DNA of 64,000 nt, taken from the NCBI RefSeq assembly GCF_016616095.2, contig NZ_CP067089.2, positions 310,001-374,000 on the forward strand, read 5' to 3'. Positions 40,616 through 49,854 of the stretch are shown in pieces. The notes below the pieces were generated by a model. The model had not been told where the DNA came from. It saw only the letters and a list, made by a program, of their open reading frames with translations, and did not search any database. Position numbers and translations under genes: made by a program. The stretch's first letter is position 1; each line of letters opens with the position of its first letter. The DNA comes from Breznakiella homolactica. GTDB taxonomy: Bacteria > Spirochaetota > Spirochaetia > Treponematales > Breznakiellaceae.

Positions 40616-42072
40616 ACTATCCGCTCTTTCGCGGCGCTGAACCAGAAACAGTTTAACCCGTTCCCCGATTCCACCCCGTAGTCCATGTTGTGGGCCGAAA
40701 GGATGGTGGAGACAATCGCCAGCCCTATGCCGGTGCCTTCCCGGTGGCCTCCCTGGTGCTGGACCCGGCGGTAACGCTCCCAGATTTCATCCAGCTGTTC
40801 CGGGGGAATCTCCTCCCCGGGATTGGTCACCGCCACACAGACCGCGGTCTCGTTTTTCGTGATTCCCACTTCAATAGTCTTGCCGTTTTCCGTGTGGTTG
40901 ATGGCGTTGTTAAGCAGGTTGCGCAGAACCTGGCTTATTTTTAACGCATCCAGGCGCAGGGGAATGTCTTGGGAGTAGCTTTCCAGAAGCATCTCAATAT
41001 TGTACTGCCGGGCGGCTTCCCGGCCGTAGCCCACCGCGGATTCAACCAAATCAAAGAGGTTGCACAGCTCCAGCTTGAGCTCTGAATAGCCCGCCTGCAT
41101 CTGGGAGTAATCCATGATATCATCCACCATCTGACTCAGGCGGTTTGCCTCGGAGATGATAAGGTCCATGTTCCTGTTCCGCTGCACCTCGTCCGGCCCG
41201 GTAACGTCCCGGACCATTTCGCTGTATCCGGTGATGAGCGCCAGGGGCGCCCGCAGTTCATGGGAGATGTTGGAGATAACCTCCTTGCGCAGCACATCCA
41301 CCCGCTGGAGTTCCTGTCCCAGTTCTTCCACGGAATCGGAAAGCTCCCCCAGTTCATCGCTGCGGCGCACCTGGGGCACCGCGGTGAGGTCCCCTTGCGT
41401 AAGCCGTTTAACCGTACCCTTGATATTCTGAATCGGCCGTGAAAAATGCCGGGCCAGGATAAAGGAAATCAACGAAGCCACCAGGGTCAGGATGATACTG
41501 AGGGTTAAGAGCTGCTGCCGGTTGAGGCGCTGCATGGCGTATATCTGGGTCATGGAGTGGTACAGCAGGATAGCCACCGGCTCACCCTGGTAGATGGCCG
41601 GTACTCCCGCCGTTATGGCCCGGGAGCTGGAGAGCTGCACCACATCGGTATAGGTATTGCCGGCGATAACTTCGGCGTAGTGGTTAATCAGCCAGGCGTA
41701 GGGCCCTTCCATGCCCACGGGATTGTTCATCCTGCCGCCGTTATAGGCAAAGAGGATTTCCCCGTTCCGGTCCACCAGGAACACCGTGCCGATGACCATC
41801 TTGCTCAAAAAGTGGAGGGGATTATTGGAGTTGTAGGGATCAATCTGCTCGACGTATTCCAGCTCCACCGCGTTGGTTTGCACCCGGGTAAAGAGTTCCT
41901 CCCTGGTGGTATTCACGTAGTTGGGCTCAAACAGGAGAATCTGCACCACCCATAAAAAGAGAATCGCGATGGCCGCCAGAAGCATATTGCCCGCCCACAG
42001 GCGCAGCATCAGTTTGCTTTTAAGATAGGTCCACAGATTGGCCTTCTTTTCAGCTTTCTTTCTTGTACTCAA
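40588..42072 (-). CDS. Two-component sensor histidine kinase
   Basis: This 494-aa kinase has a first membrane helix (LWAGNMLLAAIAILFLWVVQ), a periplasmic sensor region of about 135 residues, and a second helix (LLTLSIILTLVASLISFILA). A HAMP domain, the H-box SNISHELRAPLALITGYSEM, and ATPase boxes (LRNLLNNAINHTE, GTGIGLAIVSTIL) follow. The D/F glycine motif region (VTNPGEEIPPEQLDEIWERY) is somewhat divergent. The response regulator gene precedes it and overlaps by 23 bp. Its C-terminal codons are contributed by a dispersed repeat. Confidence 0.9.
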   Translation of the reverse strand: MSTRKKAEKKANLWTYLKSKLMLRLWAGNMLLAAIAILFLWVVQILLFEPNYVNTTREELFTRVQTNAVELEYVEQIDPYNSNNPLHFLSKMVIGTVFLVDRNGEILFAYNGGRMNNPVGMEGPYAWLINHYAEVIAGNTYTDVVQLSSSRAITAGVPAIYQGEPVAILLYHSMTQIYAMQRLNRQQLLTLSIILTLVASLISFILARHFSRPIQNIKGTVKRLTQGDLTAVPQVRRSDELGELSDSVEELGQELQRVDVLRKEVISNISHELRAPLALITGYSEMVRDVTGPDEVQRNRNMDLIISEANRLSQMVDDIMDYSQMQAGYSELKLELCNLFDLVESAVGYGREAARQYNIEMLLESYSQDIPLRLDALKISQVLRNLLNNAINHTENGKTIEVGITKNETAVCVAVTNPGEEIPPEQLDEIWERYRRVQHQGGHREGTGIGLAIVSTILSAHNMDYGVESGNGLNCFWFSAAKERIVEFSPWENS

Positions 42073-42724
42073 ACTTGTACCCCACTCCCCATACGGTGGC
42101 TATATAATTCCGGTATTCCCCGAGCTGCTTGCGCAGGGACTTAACGTGGGTATCCACGGTACGCATATCATCGAAATAGTTGTACCCCCAGACATTCTTA
42201 AGCAGCACATCCCTGGTAAGCAGCACGTCCTTGTTCTTGGCGAAGAACAGCAGCAGGTCAAATTCCTTGGGCGTCAGGGAAACCGCCGCCCCGTCCAGCA
42301 GGACCGTGTGGGAACCTTCCTGTATCTCAAGTCCCCCGAATTTCAGAGAACCGCCGGGCACAGACCCGGCCCGCTTGAGGACCGCCCTTATCCGGGCCAT
42401 GAGTTCCTTGGGGCTGAAGGGTTTTGCCAGGTAGTCGTCCGCCCCGAGGTTGAATCCCATGAGTTTATCGTATTCCTCTTTTTTGGCGGTAAGCATTATC
42501 ACCGGCGTCCCGGTAAAGCGGCGCAGTTCAGCCAGGGTCTCAAAGCCGTCCCTGCCGGGCATCATCACATCCAGCACGATAATATCAAAGGAAGACTGCT
42601 CCGCCGCTTCCAGCGCCTGGGCGCCGTTTTCCGCTTCCCGGCAGTGGAACCCGTCCAGCTCGGCGTAGGTTTTTACCAGCGCCCGCAAATGGTTATCATC
42701 ATCCACTACCAACAGCTTTTTCAT
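42050..42724 (-). CDS. OmpR/PhoB-family response regulator
   Basis: This 224-aa protein has a receiver domain with acidic pocket VDDDN (8-12), phospho-acceptor Asp52 (IIVLDVMMP), Thr79 and Lys101 (YLAKPFSP). The C-terminal winged helix contains LTPKEFDLLLFFAKNKDVLL and RTVDTHVKSLRKQL. It is cognate to the downstream kinase. It is the first gene of the operon; no unambiguous promoter is visible upstream. Confidence 0.95.
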   Translation of the reverse strand: MKKLLVVDDDNHLRALVKTYAELDGFHCREAENGAQALEAAEQSSFDIIVLDVMMPGRDGFETLAELRRFTGTPVIMLTAKKEEYDKLMGFNLGADDYLAKPFSPKELMARIRAVLKRAGSVPGGSLKFGGLEIQEGSHTVLLDGAAVSLTPKEFDLLLFFAKNKDVLLTRDVLLKNVWGYNYFDDMRTVDTHVKSLRKQLGEYRNYIATVWGVGYKFEYKKES

Positions 42725-42990
42725 CTAATGCACCTCTCTCTGATTCTATTCTATAGTAGAATATCCCCTTCTGTCGAACAAGGTTTTATCCCCAATCCTC
42801 ACAGAAGATTGCCGCTTTTTTCACAATTCCCTCACAATTGAAACCGGCCAATACCGTATGATGGAGCCGCAAGGCCGGGCTCTCCCGGAATACGCCTGTT
42901 TATATTTCACACAAAACTTTGCGTCTCTTATCACAGAATTATCATAAATGCCGGTTAGAGTTTTTTATAACGAAAAACGAAGGAGTTTTT
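42725..42990. other. Divergent intergenic region
   Basis: It separates the two-component operon (minus) from the exported redox cluster (plus). It contains ATTCCCTCACAATTGAAA and other AT-rich stretches, but no clear -35/-10 pair or repeat. Response regulator sites could lie here; none is evident by eye. Confidence 0.3.
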
Positions 42991-43908
42991 ATGAAGTTGA
43001 AAAGTTTGTGTGGTATACCGGCGGCGCTTCTGCTGCTGTCTGTCCTGTTTACCTCCTGCGGTTCCAACAGCGGCGCGGCGGAACAGGCAGCGGCTGTTCC
43101 CGCTCCCGCATCCAATCAGGCCGTGCCGGCGGAAGAAAATTCCGAAGCGGCCGGGGCGGCCTGCCTTACCATAACGGTAAACGGAACCACCGTCAGGGCT
43201 CCGCTTGTGGAAAGCCCGGCGTCGCAGGAGTTTCTTTCCCTGCTTCCCCTGACCATCAACATGACCGACTACCGGTCCCGGGAAAAACACGGCCCCATGC
43301 CGGCCCTCAACCGGGACAATCTGACGAACATACAGCAGGCCTATGAAATCGGCGACATTATCTATTATCCTCCGGGACCGACCCTGGCGGTCTTCTACGG
43401 CCACGACGGCAATGTTATCAGCGCCGGTATGGAAGTGCTGGCCCGGCTTGACGCCGAGGGCATCGCGGCGTTCGCCTCCCAGCGGGGCACGGTGCAGGTG
43501 ACCATCGATAAGGAAAGGGCAACCAGCCGCCAGGACGGACGGCGGCTCACCATCTCCCTGGATAACAGCCAAACCATCTCCGCCGCTGTGGTCGAAAGCC
43601 CCGCCGCCGAGGAGTTCCTCTCCCGGCTTCCGGTGAGCTTTGATATGGCCGAACACTTAAACCGGCAGAAGGAGGTCTATCTGCCCTTCAGCCTCAGCGA
43701 GTCAAACCTCCTGAATCCCGTGTACGAATACGAAATCGGGGACATCGTCTACTGGCACCCCGGTCCCACCATGGGGATTTTCCATTCCCACGACGGACGG
43801 AGCATCAGGGCCGGGGTCGAGGTGCTGGCCCGGCTTGACGCTGCCGGGGTACAAGCCCTTGCCTCCTATCCCGGTCCCGTAAAAGTAACATTTGAATCAG
43901 TAAACTAA
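42991..43908 (+). CDS. Lipoprotein with two cyclophilin-like domains
   Basis: This 305-aa protein has a lipoprotein signal ending LFTSC (Cys23). It then has two tandem copies of a cyclophilin-like fold: LTITVNGTTVRAPLVESPAS...YEIGDIIYYPPGPTLAVFYG and LTISLDNSQTISAAVVESPA...YEIGDIVYWHPGPTMGIFHS. The single-domain form is common beside flavodoxin and aldo/keto reductase genes in anaerobes. ATG 42991 has AAGGAG upstream. It opens the cluster that runs to 46754. Confidence 0.85.
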   Translation: MKLKSLCGIPAALLLLSVLFTSCGSNSGAAEQAAAVPAPASNQAVPAEENSEAAGAACLTITVNGTTVRAPLVESPASQEFLSLLPLTINMTDYRSREKHGPMPALNRDNLTNIQQAYEIGDIIYYPPGPTLAVFYGHDGNVISAGMEVLARLDAEGIAAFASQRGTVQVTIDKERATSRQDGRRLTISLDNSQTISAAVVESPAAEEFLSRLPVSFDMAEHLNRQKEVYLPFSLSESNLLNPVYEYEIGDIVYWHPGPTMGIFHSHDGRSIRAGVEVLARLDAAGVQALASYPGPVKVTFESVN

Positions 43909-43941
43909 ATATAACTTGCAATAAAACGAAGGAGTAAATGT

Positions 43942-45060
43942 ATGAAGAAAAAACAATGGGGTTCACTGGTAATGGCGGCGGTATTCCTGTGCTGCCTCGC
44001 CGGTTGCGCCACGGTAAAACCGGGCGATGAAAACGCAATGGTCATCCGGGAGCAGGGAAGTTTTTCCGCCGGCGGCACGGTCATGGAAACCGGCGGAACC
44101 TATGTAAGCCAGAATTTTAACAACTGGCAGCCATACCCCGCGGGACAAACCTATCATGGCGATCATGCATCGGTGTTCTATCAGATACCGGAAACCCCCC
44201 GGGCGTTGGCCATGGCGTTCCTGCACGGAGCGGGGCAGTCGGCGCGGAGCTGGCAGACCACCCCCGACGGCAGGGACGGATTTCAGAATATTTTTCTTAA
44301 GCGCGGTTTCAGCACCTATTTGATTGACCAGCCAAGAAGGGGACAGGCGGGACGGAGCACCGTGGAAGCGGCGATTACCCCTGTGGCGGATGAACAGATG
44401 TGGTTTGAAATTTGGCGTATGGGCCATTGGTCCGGCGGTTCGCCGCGCTATGCCGAGGGAGTGCAGTTTCCGAAAGATGAAAATAGCTTGGAACAATTCT
44501 TCAGATGGATGACCCCCAACACCGGCGGTTTTGACGCCGCGTTAATAGCCCGAGCGACAGCCAGTGTTTTTGAAAAATCCGGCGACGGGATATTGCTCAC
44601 CCATTCGCAGGGCGGACTTCCCGGCTGGATGGCGGCGCTGGAAACGAGCAAAATAGCGGCGGTCGTTTCTTATGAGCCGGGCAACTATCTCTTCCCGGAG
44701 GGCGAAGTGCCGGATTCGCTGCCAAGCAGAACCGGCGCACTGCGGGGCGTCGGAATCCCCATGGTGGAATTTATGAAGCTAACCAGAATCCCCATCGCCA
44801 TTTATTTCGGCGATTACATTCCCGAAGCGGATGAAATCTCCGACGATTTAGGCGCGGAAAATTGGCGCGTCCGGCTGGAATTGGGACGCAGGTTTGTCGA
44901 TACCATCAATACATACGGCGGTAACGCGGTAATGGTGGAGCTGCCTAAAATCGGAATATACGGAAACACGCACTTTTTGTTTGCGGAGTTAAATAATCTA
45001 GAGTTAGCCGATCATTTGTCCGTATGGATGAATGAAAACGGGCTTGATAAAAGGGACTAA
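43942..45060 (+). CDS. Alpha/beta hydrolase lipoprotein
   Basis: This 372-aa protein has a lipoprotein signal ending CLAGC (Cys22). The hydrolase core shows the oxyanion strand AMAFLHGAGQSARSW, the nucleophile elbow LLTHSQGGLPGW (Ser) and a late GNTHFLF with the likely catalytic His. PRRGQAGRS after strand 4 is unusual and may form the lid. It is probably an exported esterase, in one operon with the cyclophilin-like and flavodoxin genes. Confidence 0.75.
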   Translation: MKKKQWGSLVMAAVFLCCLAGCATVKPGDENAMVIREQGSFSAGGTVMETGGTYVSQNFNNWQPYPAGQTYHGDHASVFYQIPETPRALAMAFLHGAGQSARSWQTTPDGRDGFQNIFLKRGFSTYLIDQPRRGQAGRSTVEAAITPVADEQMWFEIWRMGHWSGGSPRYAEGVQFPKDENSLEQFFRWMTPNTGGFDAALIARATASVFEKSGDGILLTHSQGGLPGWMAALETSKIAAVVSYEPGNYLFPEGEVPDSLPSRTGALRGVGIPMVEFMKLTRIPIAIYFGDYIPEADEISDDLGAENWRVRLELGRRFVDTINTYGGNAVMVELPKIGIYGNTHFLFAELNNLELADHLSVWMNENGLDKRD

Positions 45061-45063
45061 AAT

Positions 45064-45708
45064 ATGAAGAAAAATGTATACTCAATAATTTCTATTCTTT
45101 CACTAATGCTGGTAATACAATTCTACAACGCCCCGGGAGTGTACGCCCAATCCTCAGCCGGTTCACAGCGGATTCTCATCGCCTATTTCACCAATCCCGA
45201 ACCGGATGGGGTTGACGCGGTTGCCCGGGCAAGCCGGGTCGTCAGGAACGGCGAGGTAGTAGGCAATACGCAGTTTCTCGCCCAGTGCATTCAGAGAGCC
45301 ATGGGCGGAGATTTATTCGCAATCGAGACGGTTCAGGCCTATCCCGCCCGGCCCGAGCTTATGACCATGGGCGCCGATGAAAAACGCCTGAATGCCCGGC
45401 CCCCCTTAAAAAGACGGGTCCCCAACCCCGGCAATTACGATGTGATTTTCCTGGGTTTCCCCATCTGGAACGCCGACCTGCCCATGGCGGTCTATACCTT
45501 TCTTGAGGAAAACAATTTCAGCGGAAAAACCATCGTGCCGTTCTCCGCCCACGGGGGCAGCGGGTTCGCGAATACCATCCGCACGGTCGCGCGGTTACAG
45601 CCCAACGCCACCGTGATTACCGACGGATTTACCGTTTCACGGGACAGGGTGGGAAACGCCGAAACCGATGTCCGCAACTGGACCCGCCGCCTAAACCTGG
45701 GTCAATAA
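45064..45708 (+). CDS. Exported flavodoxin-like protein
   Basis: This 214-aa protein has a signal peptide (ISILSLMLVIQFYNAPGVYA) and a flavodoxin domain: RILIAYFTNPEPDGVDAVAR at the FMN phosphate loop, YDVIFLGFPIWNADLPMAVY, and TIVPFSAHGGSGFANTIRTV. The phosphate loop is modified compared with T-x-T-G-N-T. It is paralogous to the protein at 52876. A flavodoxin outside the cytoplasm would need an exported electron donor. Confidence 0.8.
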   Translation: MKKNVYSIISILSLMLVIQFYNAPGVYAQSSAGSQRILIAYFTNPEPDGVDAVARASRVVRNGEVVGNTQFLAQCIQRAMGGDLFAIETVQAYPARPELMTMGADEKRLNARPPLKRRVPNPGNYDVIFLGFPIWNADLPMAVYTFLEENNFSGKTIVPFSAHGGSGFANTIRTVARLQPNATVITDGFTVSRDRVGNAETDVRNWTRRLNLGQ

Positions 45709-45743
45709 TCATAACGGCGTAATGCCGAAGGAGTAATGTTATT

Positions 45744-46754
45744 ATGAGAATCAAACAAAACCAATTAATCATGGCCGTCTCCATGGCCATTATACTTTCC
45801 CTCGTTGTCGGCTGCGCCGGAGGGGCGCCAACCCAGGAGGGGGCGCAAGAGGCTAACAGGCAATCCTTTAATCTTGAGAGCGGAACCGTCATACTAAATA
45901 ACGGCATTGAAATGCCTATAATAGGGCTCGGTACCTTTGCATTAACATCGGAGCAAGCTGAAGAATCCGTATATCACGCTCTTATGTATGGTTACCGATT
46001 AATTGATACTGCCAACGCATATATGAATGAACGTGCTGTTGGGCGAGGGATTAAAAGATCGGGTGTACCCAGAGAAGAGATATTTGTCACATCAAAATTG
46101 TGGCCAAGCGACTACGATAATGTTGATAAAGCAATTGATGATACCCTTGCAAGGCTAGGTTTAGACTACATCGACCTTTTATTGCTCCACCAACCATACG
46201 GCAATTATATGGGGGCCTATCAAGCCATGGAGAAGGCAATAAGTAAAGGGAAAGTCCGCTCAATTGGTCTTTCAAATACCTATCAGGATAAGTTTGATAA
46301 TATTATGCGTGTAGCAACTATACCGCCAGCCGTTTTACAAGTCGAAAGAAATCCATATATTCAACAGACCGAACTGCAGGAGCATATAAAGCCTTATGGC
46401 ACCGTTATGGAAGACTGGTTCCCTCTTGGCGGTCGTAGCAATAGCAGCAATCGACAGGCAAGCCTGTTTAATGATGAAATCATTCTAGCTATCGCCCAAG
46501 CACACGGCAAAACCGCCGCACAAATCATTTTGAGATGGCATCTTCAATCAGGCGGAATTGCAATACCAGGTTCGAGTAACCCTGCTCATATTTTAGAAAA
46601 TATCACAATATTTGATTTTGAATTAACTATCGAAGAAATGCAGCGGATAAGTACCTTTGATACAGATGAGCTAATCTTTGACCACAGAAGTCCGAACGAG
46701 GAAGCAAATACCAATGCTTATAGCAGGCCCATGGATTTTAATAGTCAGGAGTAG
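45744..46754 (+). CDS. Aldo/keto reductase lipoprotein
   Basis: This 336-aa protein has a lipoprotein signal ending LVVGC (Cys24), then a complete aldo/keto reductase barrel: MPIIGLGTFALTSEQAEESV, catalytic Asp and Tyr in LIDTANAYMNE, Lys in VTSKLW, His in LLLLHQPYG, and the cofactor loop GIAIPGSSNPAHILEN. NAD(P)H-dependent enzymes are normally cytoplasmic, so an anchored one is unusual. Codon use is more AT-rich than the neighbours, hinting at separate origin. Confidence 0.8.
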   Translation: MRIKQNQLIMAVSMAIILSLVVGCAGGAPTQEGAQEANRQSFNLESGTVILNNGIEMPIIGLGTFALTSEQAEESVYHALMYGYRLIDTANAYMNERAVGRGIKRSGVPREEIFVTSKLWPSDYDNVDKAIDDTLARLGLDYIDLLLLHQPYGNYMGAYQAMEKAISKGKVRSIGLSNTYQDKFDNIMRVATIPPAVLQVERNPYIQQTELQEHIKPYGTVMEDWFPLGGRSNSSNRQASLFNDEIILAIAQAHGKTAAQIILRWHLQSGGIAIPGSSNPAHILENITIFDFELTIEEMQRISTFDTDELIFDHRSPNEEANTNAYSRPMDFNSQE

Positions 46755-46756
46755 CG

Positions 46757-46872
46757 AGCCGATTTCAAAACTTGGTTAGTTTTGAAATCGGCTTTGCAGT
46801 TTTGTGGCTTAAGGGCCACAAAACATGCATTTTTCAGCGGAAGTTGTTCGATAACTTCAGTTATCGAACAAC
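46757..46872 (+). repeat. Three tandem hairpins after the aldo/keto reductase gene
   Basis: AGCCGATTTCAAAAC (46757-46771) with GTTTTGAAATCGGCT (46779-46793); GTTTTGTGGC (46799-46808) with GCCACAAAAC (46815-46824); GTTGTTCGATAAC (46843-46855) with GTTATCGAACAAC (46860-46872). All arms are perfect. The third is the same palindrome as 261-287. They probably end transcription of 42991-46754. Confidence 0.75.
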
Positions 46873-46895
46873 TCTGATACTAAATGGAGCTTAAT

Positions 46896-47813
46896 ATGAA
46901 GCAAAAAGTAACGTCATTGGTGTACCTGCTTTTTTCAATAGCCATCCTGCCGGGATGTTCAATGGATAAGAAGATTGCCGAAGCGAATTCACCAATGCCG
47001 GAAGCAGGCGAAAAGAGTAGTACTATTGCCGATCAATTCCCATTGCGGGAGGTCACGTATTTTTGGGCGGACGGAAATATGCCGTCCGCGACCGTGTATC
47101 CCCGGAACAGTTCGGGATATTTTGACCCCCCGGATTTCCGCCCCAATATGGTGTTTGTTCCCGCCAGGGACGGTGTGAACGTGAAGGGGGCGGTACTGCT
47201 TTGCGCGGGGGGCGCGTTCCAGGTGCGGGCCGAAACAGACGGATTACCCGTGGCGGAACAATTCAGCGAGCTGGGGTATCATAGTTTTATCGTCAATTAC
47301 CGGTTGCGGCCATACACGCAGGAAGAAGGGGCCTTGGATTTGGCCCGGGCGGTCCGGTATGTCCGCGTCCACGCGGAGGACCTGGGAATGGATGAAAACA
47401 ATATTGCCGTCATCGGGTTCTCCGCCGGCGGCATCCTCTGCGGCGAACTGCTTCTCAATTTTGACGGACTGGTAAACGGGACTACCCTGGACAAAAACTA
47501 TGTACCCGATGAACTGGACAGGGTATCCGCCGACGCGGGAGCGGCCGGTATGGTCTATTCTTTTTATGGACGGTTAAGCGTCGCTTCCACGGATGTTACA
47601 AAGTTCGCCGAATCCAATTTACCGCCCACCTATTTTTTGTACGGCTCGGAAGAAACTTTCCGCGGCCAGATTGAAGCCTGCGCGAGAGCGGTACGGCAAG
47701 CCGGTGTGCCGGTGGAATCCCGAATCCTGGAAGGCCTGCGGCATGGATTCGGCTATAGGGGCGGCTGGGTACCGGGCTTTGCCCAATGGCTTGACGGGGT
47801 TTTTCAGAATTAA
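46896..47813 (+). CDS. Alpha/beta hydrolase (esterase/lipase-like) lipoprotein
   Basis: This 305-aa protein has a lipoprotein signal ending AILPGC (Cys21). The esterase core has the oxyanion region VLLCAGGAFQVRAETDGLPV, nucleophile elbow VIGFSAGGILCGEL, and LEGLRHGFGYRGGW with the catalytic His. It resembles the xylan esterase / endo-1,4-beta-xylanase B-like group. GGAG precedes ATG 46896. The next hydrolase gene follows after 12 bp. Confidence 0.8.
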   Translation: MKQKVTSLVYLLFSIAILPGCSMDKKIAEANSPMPEAGEKSSTIADQFPLREVTYFWADGNMPSATVYPRNSSGYFDPPDFRPNMVFVPARDGVNVKGAVLLCAGGAFQVRAETDGLPVAEQFSELGYHSFIVNYRLRPYTQEEGALDLARAVRYVRVHAEDLGMDENNIAVIGFSAGGILCGELLLNFDGLVNGTTLDKNYVPDELDRVSADAGAAGMVYSFYGRLSVASTDVTKFAESNLPPTYFLYGSEETFRGQIEACARAVRQAGVPVESRILEGLRHGFGYRGGWVPGFAQWLDGVFQN

Positions 47814-47825
47814 CAGGAGACGGAA

Positions 47826-48824
47826 ATGAGAAGATTGCTTATCAATGGCAATAGGATGAAAATGGGAAAGATAGCCATGCTGGTTTTTTTTACAGTGTTC
47901 CTATCATGCGGAGAACATATGGAGGCCCAAAGCAGCCAAAACAACAGCCGTCTCACCGCCGGAAATACGGTAGGGGACATGGTTAATCACCCGGCATTCA
48001 GCGGTTTCGGTGAACGCCTGCTGCCCCGGGATAATAGTACTTCACATTACGATACGCGGATTTCAAACATCGCGTCATTAATGCCCTATCACAACAACGT
48101 AAACCCCGCCGAGGTGGTAACCTCCCTTAACCGGCTGATTGATGACGCGGAGCAGGGGAAGGCCATTTTCTACGACTACTATACCGCCCGGCAGAAACAG
48201 GCGGACCGGGACAAAAACAACACCGGGCTGTTCTTCTTCCGGGGTGACCCCGGAGCGCCCTTCGCCATCGTGTGCCCCGGCGGCGGCTGGTCCTACGTGG
48301 GCTCCCTCCATGAGGGACTGCCCCTGGCCCGGGAAATCAGCGGAAGGGGGTACAACGCCTTTGTGATAAAGTACCGCACCGGGGGAGAACAGCGGGCCTG
48401 CGAAGACCTGGCGGCGGCGCTGTCCTATATTTTCAGGAACGCCGAAACCCTGGGGGTCGGTACGGAAGATTATTCCCTCTGGGGCGGCTCCGCCGGCGCC
48501 CGGATGGCCGCCCGGCTCGGGTCCCGGGGCAGCACCTACTACGGCGGGGACAGCCTGCCCAGGCCGGCGGCGGTGGTGATGGGCTACACCGGCCACGGGG
48601 ATTACAGTCCCGGCGACCCGCCCACCTTCGCCTATGTGGGGGAGCTGGACGGCATCGCAAGCCCGGCGGTGATGGAACGGCGGATCAATAATCAAAGAAA
48701 CGCCGGAGTCACGGTGGAATTCCACCGCTACCCAAACACCCGCCACGGCTTTGGCCTGGGCACCGGCACCCCCGCCGAGGGATGGATATACCGGGCAATT
48801 GATTTCTGGGAGAACCAGCTGTGA
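47826..48824 (+). CDS. Alpha/beta hydrolase lipoprotein, paralogue 1
   Basis: This 332-aa protein has a hydrophobic start and lipobox-like VFLSC (Cys28). The hydrolase core: FAIVCPGGGWSYVGSLHEGL, nucleophile elbow LWGGSAGARM, and RHGFGLGTGTPAEGW. From about 48075 to 48800 it is almost the same at DNA level as 54885-55615, so the two copies arose by recent duplication or exchange genes. ATG 47826 has GGAGA upstream. It is coupled to the beta-propeller gene. Confidence 0.8.
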   Translation: MRRLLINGNRMKMGKIAMLVFFTVFLSCGEHMEAQSSQNNSRLTAGNTVGDMVNHPAFSGFGERLLPRDNSTSHYDTRISNIASLMPYHNNVNPAEVVTSLNRLIDDAEQGKAIFYDYYTARQKQADRDKNNTGLFFFRGDPGAPFAIVCPGGGWSYVGSLHEGLPLAREISGRGYNAFVIKYRTGGEQRACEDLAAALSYIFRNAETLGVGTEDYSLWGGSAGARMAARLGSRGSTYYGGDSLPRPAAVVMGYTGHGDYSPGDPPTFAYVGELDGIASPAVMERRINNQRNAGVTVEFHRYPNTRHGFGLGTGTPAEGWIYRAIDFWENQL

Positions 48825-49636
48825 AAAAGCTTTCTATGATAACGCTACTTCTCGTGGTCCTGGGCGCCGGACTCTGCGCCCAGGGGCGGGTTACCGAACG
48901 GACCCCTGTCATCACCGACCTGCGCAACCCCGTGGGCATGGTGTACGATACCGGGGGATTTCTCTACATCGCCGAATGGGGAGCGGGCCGGGTCTGCAAA
49001 TACGATGGCCAGGGAAACCGCACCGTTGTTACCCGGGCCATCCGCAATCCCTCGGGGCTCGCCTTCGATGATGCGGGGGTGCTCTATATCGCCTCGTATT
49101 ATGAAGGGCTGATTTATACTCTTGAACCCGGGGAAGGAAAGACCCCCGCCGTGTTCGCTTCGGGCTTCAATGTCCCCGCAGGGCTGCTGTGGCACAACGG
49201 GATTCTGTACGCCGCCAACCGTGAGGCCGGGGAGATAGTGAAGGTCTTTTCCGATGGCAGCACGGAAGTCCTGGCCCGGGGACTGCGGCAGCCCGTGGGC
49301 ATTGTCCGGTTCGCCGACAACAGCCTGGTGGTCAGCACCTTAAGCGGCGGGGTCAACCGGGTTTCTGCGGATGGTAGGGTGACCCTCATCAGCGACGCCC
49401 TGGGCAGCCCCGCCCCGGGCATGATAGCCGACGGCAATGACGCGGTGCTGGTGGCGGATTACGGCGGCACCACCGTGCGGCGGGTCTTTCTCGACGGCAG
49501 AGCTGAAATCGTGGCGGAGGGTTTTATTACCCCCGTGGGCTTGGTGCGTATACCGGAAACTTCCGGCTCCCCGTCGGCCGGGAAGGTGATGGTGGCCGAC
49601 TGGGGGCAGCGGGCGGTCTTTATCGTGGAACCATAA
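48821..49636 (+). CDS. Secreted NHL/SMP-30-like beta-propeller protein
   Basis: This 271-aa protein starts at GTG 48821, inside the stop of the hydrolase gene. It has a signal peptide (LSMITLLLVVLGAGLCAQ) followed by about six repeats of the type LRNPVGMVYDTGGFLYIAEW and IRNPSGLAFDDAGVLYIASY. These form a beta-propeller, as in NHL or SMP-30/gluconolactonase-like proteins. No metal-binding Glu/Asn set can be assigned by eye, so it may be a binding rather than enzymatic protein. Confidence 0.8.
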   Translation: MKKLSMITLLLVVLGAGLCAQGRVTERTPVITDLRNPVGMVYDTGGFLYIAEWGAGRVCKYDGQGNRTVVTRAIRNPSGLAFDDAGVLYIASYYEGLIYTLEPGEGKTPAVFASGFNVPAGLLWHNGILYAANREAGEIVKVFSDGSTEVLARGLRQPVGIVRFADNSLVVSTLSGGVNRVSADGRVTLISDALGSPAPGMIADGNDAVLVADYGGTTVRRVFLDGRAEIVAEGFITPVGLVRIPETSGSPSAGKVMVADWGQRAVFIVEP

Positions 49637-49639
49637 CAA

Positions 49640-49852
49640 CCCATGGCCCGCATTCAAGACGCTTGTTGCTCCCGTACGTTCCGACGGCAAAGGTGTAACC
49701 GGCGTCTGTGTACTGTGTTTCCGGCGAGTCGATCACCTGCGGGATAGAATATGGTCATATACCCATCCTTACCAAAGTTGTATACCAGGGATTCCGGCAG
49801 CGCCGCAGTCTCTTCCTTGAAGATTCCGGCGTAAGCTGTTATTCTGTAATTC
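49640..49852 (-). pseudogene. Possible remnant of a secreted protein gene
   Basis: Between the propeller gene and the LysR gene, the minus strand reads AYAGIFKEETAALPESLVYN and FGKDGYMTIFYPAG in one frame. It continues in another frame as VIDSPETQYTDAGYTFAVGT. The two pieces join naturally near 49735, which suggests a frameshifted fragment. No start codon or family is evident. Confidence 0.35.
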
Positions 49853-49854
49853 CT

